64,000 bases of DNA from Rhizobiales bacterium 62-17 (lineage in GTDB: Bacteria > Pseudomonadota > Alphaproteobacteria > Rhizobiales > Beijerinckiaceae): the NCBI GenBank assembly GCA_001898965.1, contig MKVW01000007.1, positions 1 through 64,000 on the forward strand, written 5' to 3'. This document shows, in pieces, positions 40,802 through 49,742 of this stretch. The translations under genes and the position numbers were made by a program. Positions within the stretch are counted from its first letter, which is position 1; each line of letters opens with the position of its first letter. The notes beneath the pieces were generated by a model. That model saw only the letters and a program-made list of their open reading frames with translations. It did no database searches and was not told where the DNA came from.

Positions 40802-42396
40802 CCATTCATTCCAATCCCGTGCCTGTCGAGATCCTGCCGGAGAATGCCCCGTTCAATGCCGAACAGCGCGCCTGGCTCAACGGTTTCTTCGCCGGCATCC
40901 TGTCGCCCGGCACGGCGGCGACCGGCGCGACGGCGCTCGATGGCGACGAAGCCGCTCGGCTCACGGGTGGCGCGGCGGAAGACGACGGCGCGCCTTGGCA
41001 CGATCCGTCGATGGAACTGCCGGAGCGCATGACGCTTGCCGAAGGCAAACCGCTGAAGCGGCGCATGTACGCCGCCATGGCACAACAGGACTGCGGCCAG
41101 TGCGGCTATGTCTGCGAGACCTATTCGGCGGCGCTGGTCGAGGGCAAGGAGAAGCGGCTGAACCTCTGCGCACCCGGCGGCAAAGACACGCTGCGCATGC
41201 TGAAAACCCTGGCGGTGGAACTGGATGGTGCGCCGGCTCCGGCCAGCGCCGAGCCCGCCGCCCCAGCGATCGTTTCAACCGATGCTGGCCCCTCGCGCGA
41301 CAATCCCGCCCAGGTGAGTTTTCTGTCGCGCCGCCGCCTTAACAAAGGCGCGTCCGAGAAACAGACCTATCATATCGAGTTCGATCTCGCCGGCAGCGGT
41401 CTTACCTATGTACCGGGCGACTCCTTCGGCATTTATCCACGTAACGATCCACGTCTTGCCGATGCCATCGTCGCTCTGCTTGGCGCGCGTCCTGATGCGT
41501 CCATTGGCGGCAAGAGCCTGCGCGACAAACTGATCGAGGACTGTGCGCTGGGCCCCGCGCCCGACGGCCTGTTCCAGCTTTTCTCCTATATGTCGGGCGG
41601 TGAGACGCGCCGCAAGGCGCAGGCACTCGCCGCCGGCGAAGATCCAGATGGCGATCTCGACCGGCTCGATATTTTGGGCTCCCTGCATAAATTCACCGGC
41701 CTGCGGCCCGGCGCCGAAGCCTTCGTCGAAGCGCTCGATGTCTTGCAGCCGCGGCTCTATTCCATCTCTTCCTCGCCGCGCGCCAATCCCGATCTGTTGA
41801 CGCTGACCGTCGATACGGTGCGCTACAAGATCGGCCAGCGCGAGCGCCTGGGTGTCGCCTCGACCTTCCTGGGCGAACGAGTGGAAACCGGCGCGCCGAT
41901 CCCAGCCTTCGTCCAGAAAGCGCATGGCTTCGCTTTGCCCGCCGATCCCAACACACCGATCATCATGGTCGGTCCTGGTACGGGCGTGGCGCCGTTCCGC
42001 TCCTTCCTGCAGGAGCGCGCCGCCAGCAATGCGCCTGGGCGCAACTGGCTATTCTTCGGCCATCAGCGGCGCGCCAGCGATTTCTTCTACGAAGAAGAAT
42101 TCGACGCCTTGCGCGACAGCGGCAAGTTGCAGCGCCTCACGCTGGCCTGGTCGCGCGACGCGAATGAGAAAATCTATGTGCAGGATCGTATGCGCGAGAC
42201 CGGCGCGGATCTGTGGAAATGGTTCGAGGACGGCGCGCATTTCTACATCTGCGGCGATGCCAAACGCATGGCTAAGGATGTGGAGCGGGCGCTGGTCGAC
42301 ATCGCAGCCCAACATGGCGGCATGACGACGGATGCCGCCGTCGCCTGGGTGGCGTCCCTGAAAAAGGCACAGCGTTTCCAGGCCGACGTTTATTGA
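40798..42396 (+). CDS. CysJ-like FAD/NADPH reductase with an N-terminal Fe-S domain and no flavodoxin domain
   Basis: A 532-residue protein. Residues 95-127 hold DCGQCGYVCETYSAALVEG and LNLCAPGG, giving Cys99, Cys102, Cys106 and Cys124, close to the 4Fe-4S domain of RnfB and the acetyl-CoA synthase complex. From about 165 to the end it has the CysJ-type FAD and NADPH domains: YVPGDSFGIYPRNDP, RLYSISSSPRANP (FAD), GVASTFLG, MVGPGTGVAPFRSFLQER, LFFGHQRRASDFFYEEEF and FYICGDAKRMAKDVE. The FMN flavodoxin domain of CysJ is absent. I infer electron flow NADPH-FAD-Fe-S to the NirA protein, encoded just upstream with ATGA overlap. Confidence 0.88.
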   Translation: MTIHSNPVPVEILPENAPFNAEQRAWLNGFFAGILSPGTAATGATALDGDEAARLTGGAAEDDGAPWHDPSMELPERMTLAEGKPLKRRMYAAMAQQDCGQCGYVCETYSAALVEGKEKRLNLCAPGGKDTLRMLKTLAVELDGAPAPASAEPAAPAIVSTDAGPSRDNPAQVSFLSRRRLNKGASEKQTYHIEFDLAGSGLTYVPGDSFGIYPRNDPRLADAIVALLGARPDASIGGKSLRDKLIEDCALGPAPDGLFQLFSYMSGGETRRKAQALAAGEDPDGDLDRLDILGSLHKFTGLRPGAEAFVEALDVLQPRLYSISSSPRANPDLLTLTVDTVRYKIGQRERLGVASTFLGERVETGAPIPAFVQKAHGFALPADPNTPIIMVGPGTGVAPFRSFLQERAASNAPGRNWLFFGHQRRASDFFYEEEFDALRDSGKLQRLTLAWSRDANEKIYVQDRMRETGADLWKWFEDGAHFYICGDAKRMAKDVERALVDIAAQHGGMTTDAAVAWVASLKKAQRFQADVY

Positions 42397-42400
42397 GGAC

Positions 42401-45070
42401 ATGATGGTCAACGATACGGTCAAGACCACCTGTCCTTACTGCGGTGTCGGTTGCGGCGTATTGGCTAAACCGAAAGATGATGGCGCCGAGATTGCCGGCG
42501 ATCCGGATCATCCCGCCAATTTCGGCCGGCTCTGTGTCAAAGGATCGGCGCTTGGCGAAACACTCTCGACCTCGCGCCGCCTGCTCTATCCCTCCGTGCG
42601 CGGCGTACGGGCGTCCTGGGATCGCGCCATCGGCGAGGCCGCGCGCGGATTGGAACAGACCATCGCCCGCCACGGCCCCGATGCGGTGGCCTTCTACCTC
42701 TCCGGTCAGTTGCTGACGGAAGATTATTACGTCGCCAACAAGCTGATGAAGGGCTTCATCGGTTCCGCCAATGTCGACACCAATTCCCGCCTCTGTATGG
42801 CTTCCTCCGTCACCGGCCATAAGCGGGCTTTTGGTTCCGACACGGTACCGAATGCCTATGTCGATCTGGAGAGCGCCGATCTCCTGGTTCTGGTCGGTTC
42901 CAACGCCGCCTGGTGCCATCCGGTCCTGCATCAGCGCATGCAACTCGCGCGCGAGCGCGGCGCCCGCATCGTCACCATCGATCCACGCCGCACCGCCACC
43001 GCCGACGATGGCGACCTGCATCTGCCGATCGCGCCGGGCATGGACAGCGTGCTGTTCAGCGCCTTGCTGGTGGAACTGGCGCAGCGCAAGAATCTCGATG
43101 CCGATTTCATCGCTCGACACAGCTCCGGTTTCGAGGCGGCCCTGGCGCGGGCACGGGAGATCGCGCCCGATCTGGAAACCGTTGCCACGCGGTGCGAACT
43201 GCCGCTGCGCGATCTGCGGCTGTTTCTCGATTGGTGGATCGCGACACCCAAGGTGGTCACCTGCTATTCGCAGGGCGTCAATCAGTCGGCGCAGGGCACC
43301 GACAAGGTCAACGCCATCCTGAATTGCCACCTCGCCACTGGACGCCTCGGCAAGTCAGGCTCAGGCCCCTTCTCGCTCACCGGCCAGCCCAATGCTATGG
43401 GCGGGCGCGAGGTTGGCGGGCTCGCCAACCAGCTTGCCGCGCATATGGGCTTTTCAGCGCCGGAGATCGACCGCGTCGGCCGGTTCTGGAACGCGCCCGC
43501 CATGGCGCAGCGCGAAGGCCTAAAAGCCGTCGATCTGTTCGATGCCATCGACAGCGGCCGCATCAAGGCGCTATGGATCATGTGCACCAATCCGGCCGTC
43601 AGCCTGCCCGATGCCGATCGCGTGCGGCGGTCCTTGGCGCGGCTCGAGATGCTGATCGTCTCGGAAGTGAATGCCGATGTCGACGGCATTTTGGAACATG
43701 CCCATGTGATCATGCCCGCTGCCGCCTGGGGCGAGAAAGACGGCACGGTGACCAATTCGGAGCGCCGTATCACCCGTCAGCGACCGTTTCGCGCGCCCCC
43801 TGGCGAGGCCAAGCCCGACTGGTGGATGGTGTGCGAAGTGGCGCGCCGCATGGGTTTTGGCGCGGCCTTCGCTTATAGCGGCCCAGACGAGATTTTCGCC
43901 GAACATGCGGCGCTCTCGGCTTTCGAGAATGATGGCACGCGCGATTTCGACATCGGCGCTTTTTCCACCATCGATCACCCGGCTTATGACGCCATGACAC
44001 CCTTCCAGTGGCCACAGCCGCGCGGTGCCACCAGCGGAACCGAGCGGCTGTTCGCCGATGGCGCCTTCTTCACGCCCGACCGCAAGGCGCGTTTCATCGC
44101 CATCGAGCCGCCGGTGCTCAAAGCACGGCGCTCGCCCGACTATCCGCTGCTCCTCAACACCGGCCGCGTGCGCGACCACTGGCATACGATGACCCGCACG
44201 GGCCTCGCGCCAAAGCTCGCGCGCCACATCGCCGAGCCCTTCGTCGAAGTGCATCCCGACGATGCCAGACGTTTCAAGCTCAGCGGCGGCGGTTATGCCA
44301 ACCTGCGCACGTCCTATGGCTCCGCGATCCTGAAAGTCATTGTCAGTGACGGCCAGAAGCGCGGCATGGCCTTCGCGCCGATCCATTGGAACGATATGAG
44401 CAGCGGGCGGGCCCGCGTCGGCGCTCTGGTCCAGGGTTTCACCGACCCGATGTCCGGCCAGCCCGAAATGAAGGCGACGCCAGTGGCCTTGGAACCGGCC
44501 GAAGTGCATTCCTTTGCCTTCATCCTGTCGCGCCAGCCGCTCGAACTGCCGGCCTGGCTGGTACATGCGCATCTGCCGATCGAAGACGGCCATGCCACCC
44601 TGATCGCCAATCCCCGCACACCGGCCGGCGTGCACGCCTATCTGAGCAACTTCCTGCCGGCGCAAGGCGAACTGCTGGCGCTGGAAGATTCCAAGGCCGG
44701 CACCCATCGTAGCATCATCATGAACGGCACGCGCATCGAGGCGGTGCTATTTTGTGCGGCCGAGCGTGAAACCGCCTTTTTCGATTTCATGTGCCAGCGC
44801 TTCGGTGCCCCCGTGCCCGACGACAGCGAGCGTCTGGCGCTGCTCACGGGCCGCGACTTCGACGCGAGTGCCGATACGAGCCCGATCGTCTGTTCCTGCC
44901 ATGGCGTGCGTGTCTCGGCCATCGCCGCAACCATCGCCGCTGGCGCAGGCAACGTCGAGAGCGTGGGCGCCGCCTGCAAGGCCGGCACCAACTGCGGCTC
45001 CTGCAAACCGGAAATCCGGAAAATGCTGGAAAAGGAGCGAGTGGGCGAACTCGCGGCGGATGCTGCTTGA
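42401..45070 (+). CDS. nasA: Assimilatory nitrate reductase, molybdopterin catalytic subunit
   Basis: An 889-residue molybdopterin enzyme. The N-terminal 4Fe-4S site is Cys11, Cys14, Cys18 and Cys45 (CPYCGVGC, LCVKG). The catalytic core includes SNAAWCHPVL, QGVNQSAQGTDKVNAILNCHLATGRLGKSGSGPFSLTGQPNAMGGREVGG and the late molydopterin dinucleotide-binding LLLNTGRVRDHWHTMTRTG. A C-terminal BFD-like [2Fe-2S] domain (CSCHGVRVS, then CKAGTNCGSCKPEI) is typical of NasA and receives electrons from an NADH or flavoprotein donor. It reduces nitrate to nitrite in the cytoplasm. GAGGAC precedes the ATG. No Tat signal is present, as expected. Confidence 0.95.
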   Translation: MMVNDTVKTTCPYCGVGCGVLAKPKDDGAEIAGDPDHPANFGRLCVKGSALGETLSTSRRLLYPSVRGVRASWDRAIGEAARGLEQTIARHGPDAVAFYLSGQLLTEDYYVANKLMKGFIGSANVDTNSRLCMASSVTGHKRAFGSDTVPNAYVDLESADLLVLVGSNAAWCHPVLHQRMQLARERGARIVTIDPRRTATADDGDLHLPIAPGMDSVLFSALLVELAQRKNLDADFIARHSSGFEAALARAREIAPDLETVATRCELPLRDLRLFLDWWIATPKVVTCYSQGVNQSAQGTDKVNAILNCHLATGRLGKSGSGPFSLTGQPNAMGGREVGGLANQLAAHMGFSAPEIDRVGRFWNAPAMAQREGLKAVDLFDAIDSGRIKALWIMCTNPAVSLPDADRVRRSLARLEMLIVSEVNADVDGILEHAHVIMPAAAWGEKDGTVTNSERRITRQRPFRAPPGEAKPDWWMVCEVARRMGFGAAFAYSGPDEIFAEHAALSAFENDGTRDFDIGAFSTIDHPAYDAMTPFQWPQPRGATSGTERLFADGAFFTPDRKARFIAIEPPVLKARRSPDYPLLLNTGRVRDHWHTMTRTGLAPKLARHIAEPFVEVHPDDARRFKLSGGGYANLRTSYGSAILKVIVSDGQKRGMAFAPIHWNDMSSGRARVGALVQGFTDPMSGQPEMKATPVALEPAEVHSFAFILSRQPLELPAWLVHAHLPIEDGHATLIANPRTPAGVHAYLSNFLPAQGELLALEDSKAGTHRSIIMNGTRIEAVLFCAAERETAFFDFMCQRFGAPVPDDSERLALLTGRDFDASADTSPIVCSCHGVRVSAIAATIAAGAGNVESVGAACKAGTNCGSCKPEIRKMLEKERVGELAADAA

Positions 45071-45184
45071 TATTGCCCGATCCCCTGTCACGAGAATGAC
45101 ATAGAGGAGCGGGCTCGACGCAGGCAGCGCCGCCGCTCATACTGGCTCAAGCGACTCGAACCATGCACGGCTCGACCCTTCTCG

Positions 45185-45634
45185 ATGAATGCCTCACCCT
45201 CATCCCTGCGGCTCGTCTACCGGCCCGACAATGCGGCGCGCGGTGAAGTGACCGTGATGGTGACGACGGAAGGATTTAGCGGGCAAGGCTCTGCCTGGTT
45301 CGACCGGACCGAGATCGAAGATTTCATTGCCCAACTCGAAAGCTGCGTCACCGCCGATGATCCGATGCCGGCGCTGGCCGGCGGCTTTTTCGCCGCGAGC
45401 CGGCTCATCGACGAACATGTCGGCCTGCGCATCCTACCGCACGATACGGTGGGGCGGCCGCGCGTGCGCGTCCATGTGGCGACGATCGTTCCCAGCGGTT
45501 CGGGCGCGGACCTGCGCCAGGAACTCACCGCCAGTTTCGTGACGACAGCGGCCGATGTCGCCCGTTTTCGCGAGGCATTGACGGCTGTTCTCGCCGGCCA
45601 AGGCCGCGAAGCTGTGCTGGAAGGCCGGCGTTAG
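45185..45634 (+). CDS. Hypothetical protein downstream of nasA
   Basis: A 149-residue soluble protein with no signal peptide, membrane segment or cysteine motif that I recognise. It starts LRLVYRPDNAARGEVTVMVTTEGFSGQGSAWFDRTEIEDFIAQLESC and has alternating beta and helix, like small proteins of the WapI/immunity-like or DUF-type folds, but I cannot place it. It lies 115 bp after nasA on the same strand with no terminator that I can see, so it could be the last gene of the nitrate operon. Codon use looks like its neighbours. Confidence 0.65.
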   Translation: MNASPSSLRLVYRPDNAARGEVTVMVTTEGFSGQGSAWFDRTEIEDFIAQLESCVTADDPMPALAGGFFAASRLIDEHVGLRILPHDTVGRPRVRVHVATIVPSGSGADLRQELTASFVTTAADVARFREALTAVLAGQGREAVLEGRR

Positions 45635-45745
45635 ACGCACCCCTCTTGTGATCTCACCTCACAGCAAACGACATTTAGTCGTTTGGCCAGATCGGAGCCC
45701 GTCACTACCAAAGAGCCCGGTAGGAAACGACAGGGCGCCTTGTTC

Positions 45746-46978
45746 ATGCTCGCTGGTATTCGCATTCTCGATCTCACCTGGGTTTTGGGCGGACCATTCG
45801 CCGGGCAACTCCTGGCGCAACTCGGCGCCGAGGTTATCAAGGTCGAGCCCCTGGAAGGCGATCTGTCGCGCCAGGTGTCGAGCCATTCCACGGAAAAGGA
45901 TGGCGCTTCGGGTTTCTTCCTCTCGGTCAATCGCGGCAAGTCGAGCATCGCCATCGACTTGAAATCGCCTGATGGGCGCGCCACCATCTACGATCTGGTG
46001 CGCCAATCCGATGCGATCATCTACGGCTTCGCGCCCTCGGTGCCGGCGCGGCTCGGGCTCGATCCCGCCTCGCTGCATCGGATCAATCCGCGCATCGCCG
46101 TCGCGCAACTGATCGGCCTGCACGACGAACCGCCCTATTCCGAAGCGCCGGCCTTCGATCTCATCATCCAGGCCATGGCCGGCGTCATGAGCATCACCGG
46201 CGAGCGCGGCGGCGCGCCCGTGCGTGTGGGCTATCAGGTGGCGGATCTGGCGGGCGGTCTCTTCCTCGCATTGGCCTGCGCCGGTGGCATCATCAAATCG
46301 CTGAAAAGCGGCAAAGGTGAGTATATCCAGATCTCGCTACTCGATTGTCAGCTCGCTCTGCTCACTTGGCAGGCGCAAAACTATTTCATCTCCGGCGAAA
46401 TTCCCCACGCCAACGGCGCCCGCCATCCGGTGATCGCGCCCAGCGATATCTACCCTTGCGCCGACGACAAGTTCATCGCCGTTTCGCCAACGGGTCAGCA
46501 GTTCTGGAAACAGTTCTGCACTGCCATCGACCGCCCCGAACTTGCCGACGATCCGCGCTTCGCCCATCCGAAATCGCGCATCGCGCATGTCGGTGAACTC
46601 ACAACTATCCTCGATGAGGTGTTTCGCTCCCGCCCCGCCGGCGAGTGGAATACGATCCTCACCAGCAAGCGCGTTCCTGCCGCCCAGGTGAATAATGTGG
46701 CAGAGGCTGTGTCGCAGCCCGTCAGCCAGCTTCGCCAGATGGTGGAGGAATTGCAGCACCCTGGCGGTCTTGGCCCTCTGAACTTCCTCGGCAATCCATT
46801 CCGCTATTCGGCGCGCGAGCCGCTTTCCTACCCGCCCAAACATGGGGCCCAGACCCGCGACATTCTCGAGCGGGTGTGCGGCTACACCGATGCGCAGATC
46901 GACGATCTGATCGCTCGACGGATCGTGATTCAAGAAGAAGCCACGCACGAAGAAAACCCTGCAAGGAGAACGCTATGA
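45746..46978 (+). CDS. CoA transferase family III (CaiB/BaiF)
   Basis: About 410 residues from ATG 45746, where the family start MLAGIRILDLTWVLGGPFAGQLLAQLGAEVIKVE begins; the frame continues upstream without a clear site. Family III blocks visible are FFLSVNRGKSSIAIDLKSPDGRATIYDLVRQSD, the catalytic-Asp region EAPAFDLIIQAMAGVMSITG and the late CoA-binding ISLLDCQLALLTWQAQNYF. These enzymes move CoA between carboxylic acids. It is the first gene of a four-gene operon with two MaoC-fold proteins and a citryl-CoA-lyase-like protein; its stop overlaps the next start. The acyl substrate is probably a C-branched di- or tricarboxylate (inference). Confidence 0.9.
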   Translation: MLAGIRILDLTWVLGGPFAGQLLAQLGAEVIKVEPLEGDLSRQVSSHSTEKDGASGFFLSVNRGKSSIAIDLKSPDGRATIYDLVRQSDAIIYGFAPSVPARLGLDPASLHRINPRIAVAQLIGLHDEPPYSEAPAFDLIIQAMAGVMSITGERGGAPVRVGYQVADLAGGLFLALACAGGIIKSLKSGKGEYIQISLLDCQLALLTWQAQNYFISGEIPHANGARHPVIAPSDIYPCADDKFIAVSPTGQQFWKQFCTAIDRPELADDPRFAHPKSRIAHVGELTTILDEVFRSRPAGEWNTILTSKRVPAAQVNNVAEAVSQPVSQLRQMVEELQHPGGLGPLNFLGNPFRYSAREPLSYPPKHGAQTRDILERVCGYTDAQIDDLIARRIVIQEEATHEENPARRTL

Positions 46979-47424
46979 CAAGGCCGTCTGACATCAAACC
47001 GCGCGAGGGCGACCAGCCCGCGGCCCTCTACAAGGACTGGGTCGTCGGCGCGAAATTTCCACCGCTGCCGTTCACGATCACGCCCGATGTCGTCGACGAA
47101 TATATCTCGGTCGTCGATGCCGACCGCGCCAATTACGTGATCGATGGCCGGCAGGCCGCGCCGCCCAATGTCGTCCTCGTCTATATGATGGCGGTGATGT
47201 ATCGCCTCTATCCGCCGCAACAGGGCGGCATCATGATCGGCAATACGATCGAATTTCACAATCCGATCTGGGCGGACGAAGAAACCGAAGTGATCGGCTC
47301 GGGACAGGTCACCGAAAAATTCGAGAAGAAGGGCCGCAAATACATCTGCTACGACGTCGAGTTCAAGCGTCCCGATGGCACGCTGCTCGTTTCCTGCAAC
47401 CACACCTCCGCCTTCCCCGAATAA
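46975..47424 (+). CDS. MaoC-like hotdog-fold protein lacking the catalytic His
   Basis: A 149-residue single-hotdog protein. It has the hotdog-fold PLPFTITPDVVDEYISVVDADRANYV and PPNVVLVYMMAVMYRLYPPQQGGIMIGNTIEFHNPIWADEETEVIG segments. The position of the MaoC dyad D-x4-H reads Asp48-x4-Asn53, so the catalytic histidine seems replaced. The neighbouring MaoC gene keeps it. In heteromeric MaoC hydratases one subunit is often inactive and shapes the acyl pocket, which may apply here. ATGA overlap with the CoA transferase and AGGAG upstream show coupling. Fold by pattern, function inferred. Confidence 0.75.
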   Translation: MTRPSDIKPREGDQPAALYKDWVVGAKFPPLPFTITPDVVDEYISVVDADRANYVIDGRQAAPPNVVLVYMMAVMYRLYPPQQGGIMIGNTIEFHNPIWADEETEVIGSGQVTEKFEKKGRKYICYDVEFKRPDGTLLVSCNHTSAFPE

Positions 47425-47439
47425 TCAGGATCATCGACC

Positions 47440-47787
47440 ATGACTCAGGAAACGCTCCGCAGAACCATTCCACAGACGCAGAAAATGTTCGACGACTACG
47501 GCGTGCTGAACGGCGACAACGACATCATTCACTACGACGACCAGTTCGCCAAGGATCGCGGTTTTCGCGGCACGCTCGGACACGGCCTGATGTATACGGG
47601 CTATGTCTGCGACCTCGCCGCCAAGCGTTACGGCACCGACTGGCATTATCGCGGCCGCCTCACGGTGAAATATGTGCGCGGCGTCTGCCCGGGCGACGAT
47701 CTCGAAGTGCGTATCGAAGGCGATGGAACCGTCGCCTGCCAGTCGCAGTTCGACACCACCTTGGTCGGATCGGCGAAACTGGCATGA
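47440..47787 (+). CDS. MaoC family enoyl-CoA hydratase
   Basis: A 115-residue single-hotdog protein with the MaoC hydratase motif NGDNDIIHYDDQFAKDRGFRGTLGHGL. Asp26 and His31 match the D-x4-H catalytic dyad of (R)-specific hydratases. It would hydrate an unsaturated acyl-CoA. It is small for the family (130-150). The paired gene just upstream encodes a similar fold without the His, so a heteromer is likely. It is coupled to the downstream lyase-like gene by ATGA overlap. Confidence 0.85.
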   Translation: MTQETLRRTIPQTQKMFDDYGVLNGDNDIIHYDDQFAKDRGFRGTLGHGLMYTGYVCDLAAKRYGTDWHYRGRLTVKYVRGVCPGDDLEVRIEGDGTVACQSQFDTTLVGSAKLA

Positions 47788-48551
47788 CCGACAAAGCGCA
47801 CACGACACGCACCGGCACGTCCACAACCGATAGCGTGCGCGTGCGTGGGCACGACATGATCAACGATCTTGTCGGGCGCTACAGCTATACGGAAATGCTC
47901 TACTTTCTGACCTGCGGCAGCTTTCCCACGCCGCCGCAGGTGCGCGTTCTCGATGCCTGTCTCGTGACCTTGATGGAACACGGCCTGACGCCCAGCGCCG
48001 TCATCTCACGGCTAATGGCCGACAGCGTGCCGGAAGAACCGCAGGTCGCGATTGCCGCCGGGCTACTCGCCATCGGCAGCGTCTACGCCGGCACGACGGA
48101 ATCCTGCGCCACCCTGTTGCAGGAGATCGCCGAGCGCGAGGCGAAGGGCGAGAGAGATATCCATCGCACCATCGCACGCGCCTATGCGGCGCAACGCAAG
48201 CCGGTGCCGGGCTTCGGTCATGGCACGCACAAGCCCGATGATCCCCGCACGCCGCGCCTGTTCGAGATCGCGCGCGACAACGGTTGCCACGGCGCTTTCG
48301 TCGCCTCGCTGCTTGCCTTGCAAGTAGAAGTCGATCAGGCCTTCGGCCGTCATCTGACCATCAACGCGACCGGCGCCATCGGCGCCCTATTGCTGGAGAT
48401 TAAAGTGCCTGTGGCAGCCATGCGCGCCTTCTCGGTGGTGTCGCGGGCCGGTGGCCTCGTCGGCCATCTGCTTGAGGAACAGAGCCAGCATTCCGCGCGC
48501 GCCATCTGGGCCGCCGCGAAACGCGACATCCGCTATACGGAAGAGCCCTGA
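47784..48551 (+). CDS. Citryl-CoA lyase-like protein (citrate synthase superfamily)
   Basis: A 255-residue protein of the short citrate-synthase-like group (citryl-CoA lyase/CCL). It has GFGHGTHKPDDPRTPRLFEIA, equivalent to the GFGHrvyk.DPRa active-site block of citrate synthase, and LTINATGAIGALLLEIKVPVAAMRAFSVVSRAGGLVGHLLEEQ, its C-terminal helix with CoA and dicarboxylate-binding residues. It should catalyse a retro-Claisen cleavage of a 3-hydroxyacyl-CoA to acetyl-CoA plus a keto acid, or the reverse. It closes the CoA transferase operon. It overlaps the convergent LysR gene by 19 bp. Confidence 0.85.
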   Translation: MTDKAHTTRTGTSTTDSVRVRGHDMINDLVGRYSYTEMLYFLTCGSFPTPPQVRVLDACLVTLMEHGLTPSAVISRLMADSVPEEPQVAIAAGLLAIGSVYAGTTESCATLLQEIAEREAKGERDIHRTIARAYAAQRKPVPGFGHGTHKPDDPRTPRLFEIARDNGCHGAFVASLLALQVEVDQAFGRHLTINATGAIGALLLEIKVPVAAMRAFSVVSRAGGLVGHLLEEQSQHSARAIWAAAKRDIRYTEEP

Positions 48552-49483
48552 CCTTCTGTTTCGGACGGACCATGGATCACCGAGCGACCGAGCCGGTTGG
48601 CATCCGCGCCCTCTTTCGCGAGCCAATCGGTGAATTTCGTCACCGCACGCACGCCCTTGGCCGCCGGTGACACCGCATAGAAATAATCGCGCTCCTGAAT
48701 GGTGTCGGTGATCCAGGCGACCGCCAACCGTTCGGCCGCGATGTCGTCCAGGACAAGGGCCGACGGCAACAGCGCGACACCCAGACCGTCGAGCGCTGCC
48801 TGCATGCCAAAGAACATCTGTTCCAGCGCAATAATTTTGGCTTTCCCCAAGGCGTGACCGCCGGCGCGCTCCATCCAATCGGCCCAGCGGACCATCGAGG
48901 TGGCGATTTCGATGAGCGGCAGAGCTTCCAGATCGTTCGGCGTGCGAATGGAGCGGCGCTGCAAGAGTTCGGGCGCGCAAACCGGCAGCAGCGCGGACGA
49001 CAGAAACGGCTTGGACTGCGGATAGGTGTCGATCCGGCTCAGGCGGCGGATGATGACGTCCTGATAGTTCGCATCGTCGCTTTTCGGCAGATCGATGCCG
49101 GTCGACAGGCGCACTTCGATCTCCGGATGCCGGCGCTGGAAGGTCGACAGGCGGGGAATGAGCCATTTCATGGTGAAGGTGGGCGGCGCATTCAGGCGCA
49201 ACACCGTGCGATCGTCGCTGCGCGAAATCTCCATCACCGCTTCGGACAACGTGTCGAAAGCCGGCGCTATGCGGCGAAACAGGATTTCGCCCTCGCGTGT
49301 GAAGCGCAGGCGCCCGGAGCGGTCGAACAGGCGCACGCCCAACAGGGTTTCCAGCGCGGCGATCTGACGGCTGACTGCGCCATGGGTGACGCCGAGCACT
49401 TCAGCAGCACGAGAGAAAGACATGGTCTGGCCGACAGCCTCGAAGCTGCGCAGAGCCGTCAACGGAAGCTCGCGTCTGTGCAT
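48533..49483 (-). CDS. LysR family transcriptional regulator (GcvA-like)
   Basis: About 316 residues with the GcvA-type start RELPLTALRSFEAVGQTMSFSRAAEVLGVTHGAVSRQIAALETLLGVRLFDR and an effector domain with APPTFTMKWLIPRLSTFQRRHPEIEVRL and MQAALDGLGVALLPSALV. The ATG at 49483 has AGGA close by; a GTG nine bases upstream is an alternative. It converges with the CoA transferase operon and is divergent from the Bug gene at 49743. It may control either or both; nothing in the sequence identifies the effector. Confidence 0.88.
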   Translation of the reverse strand: MHRRELPLTALRSFEAVGQTMSFSRAAEVLGVTHGAVSRQIAALETLLGVRLFDRSGRLRFTREGEILFRRIAPAFDTLSEAVMEISRSDDRTVLRLNAPPTFTMKWLIPRLSTFQRRHPEIEVRLSTGIDLPKSDDANYQDVIIRRLSRIDTYPQSKPFLSSALLPVCAPELLQRRSIRTPNDLEALPLIEIATSMVRWADWMERAGGHALGKAKIIALEQMFFGMQAALDGLGVALLPSALVLDDIAAERLAVAWITDTIQERDYFYAVSPAAKGVRAVTKFTDWLAKEGADANRLGRSVIHGPSETEGQGSSV

Positions 49484-49742
49484 GTTCCTCACCCGATCCG
49501 CCCGGATCGAAGCGGCATCCTTATCGGGCTGCCCGCCAGGCTTTTTTCTTAGACTATTGATAATGCGAGAGGTCTCCTCCCGCCGTCACGCGGCCAGATA
49601 TGCCATGAGGCCGAGAGGATTTCCTCTCCAAAATCACAACCTTCGGCCAAAAACTCACAGCAGCCGATAAGAAGTCAAATTGTGCATCGCCGCCGCCTCC
49701 CCTAACGATCTCCAACATAAAGATTGAAGGGGAGGATCAGGC

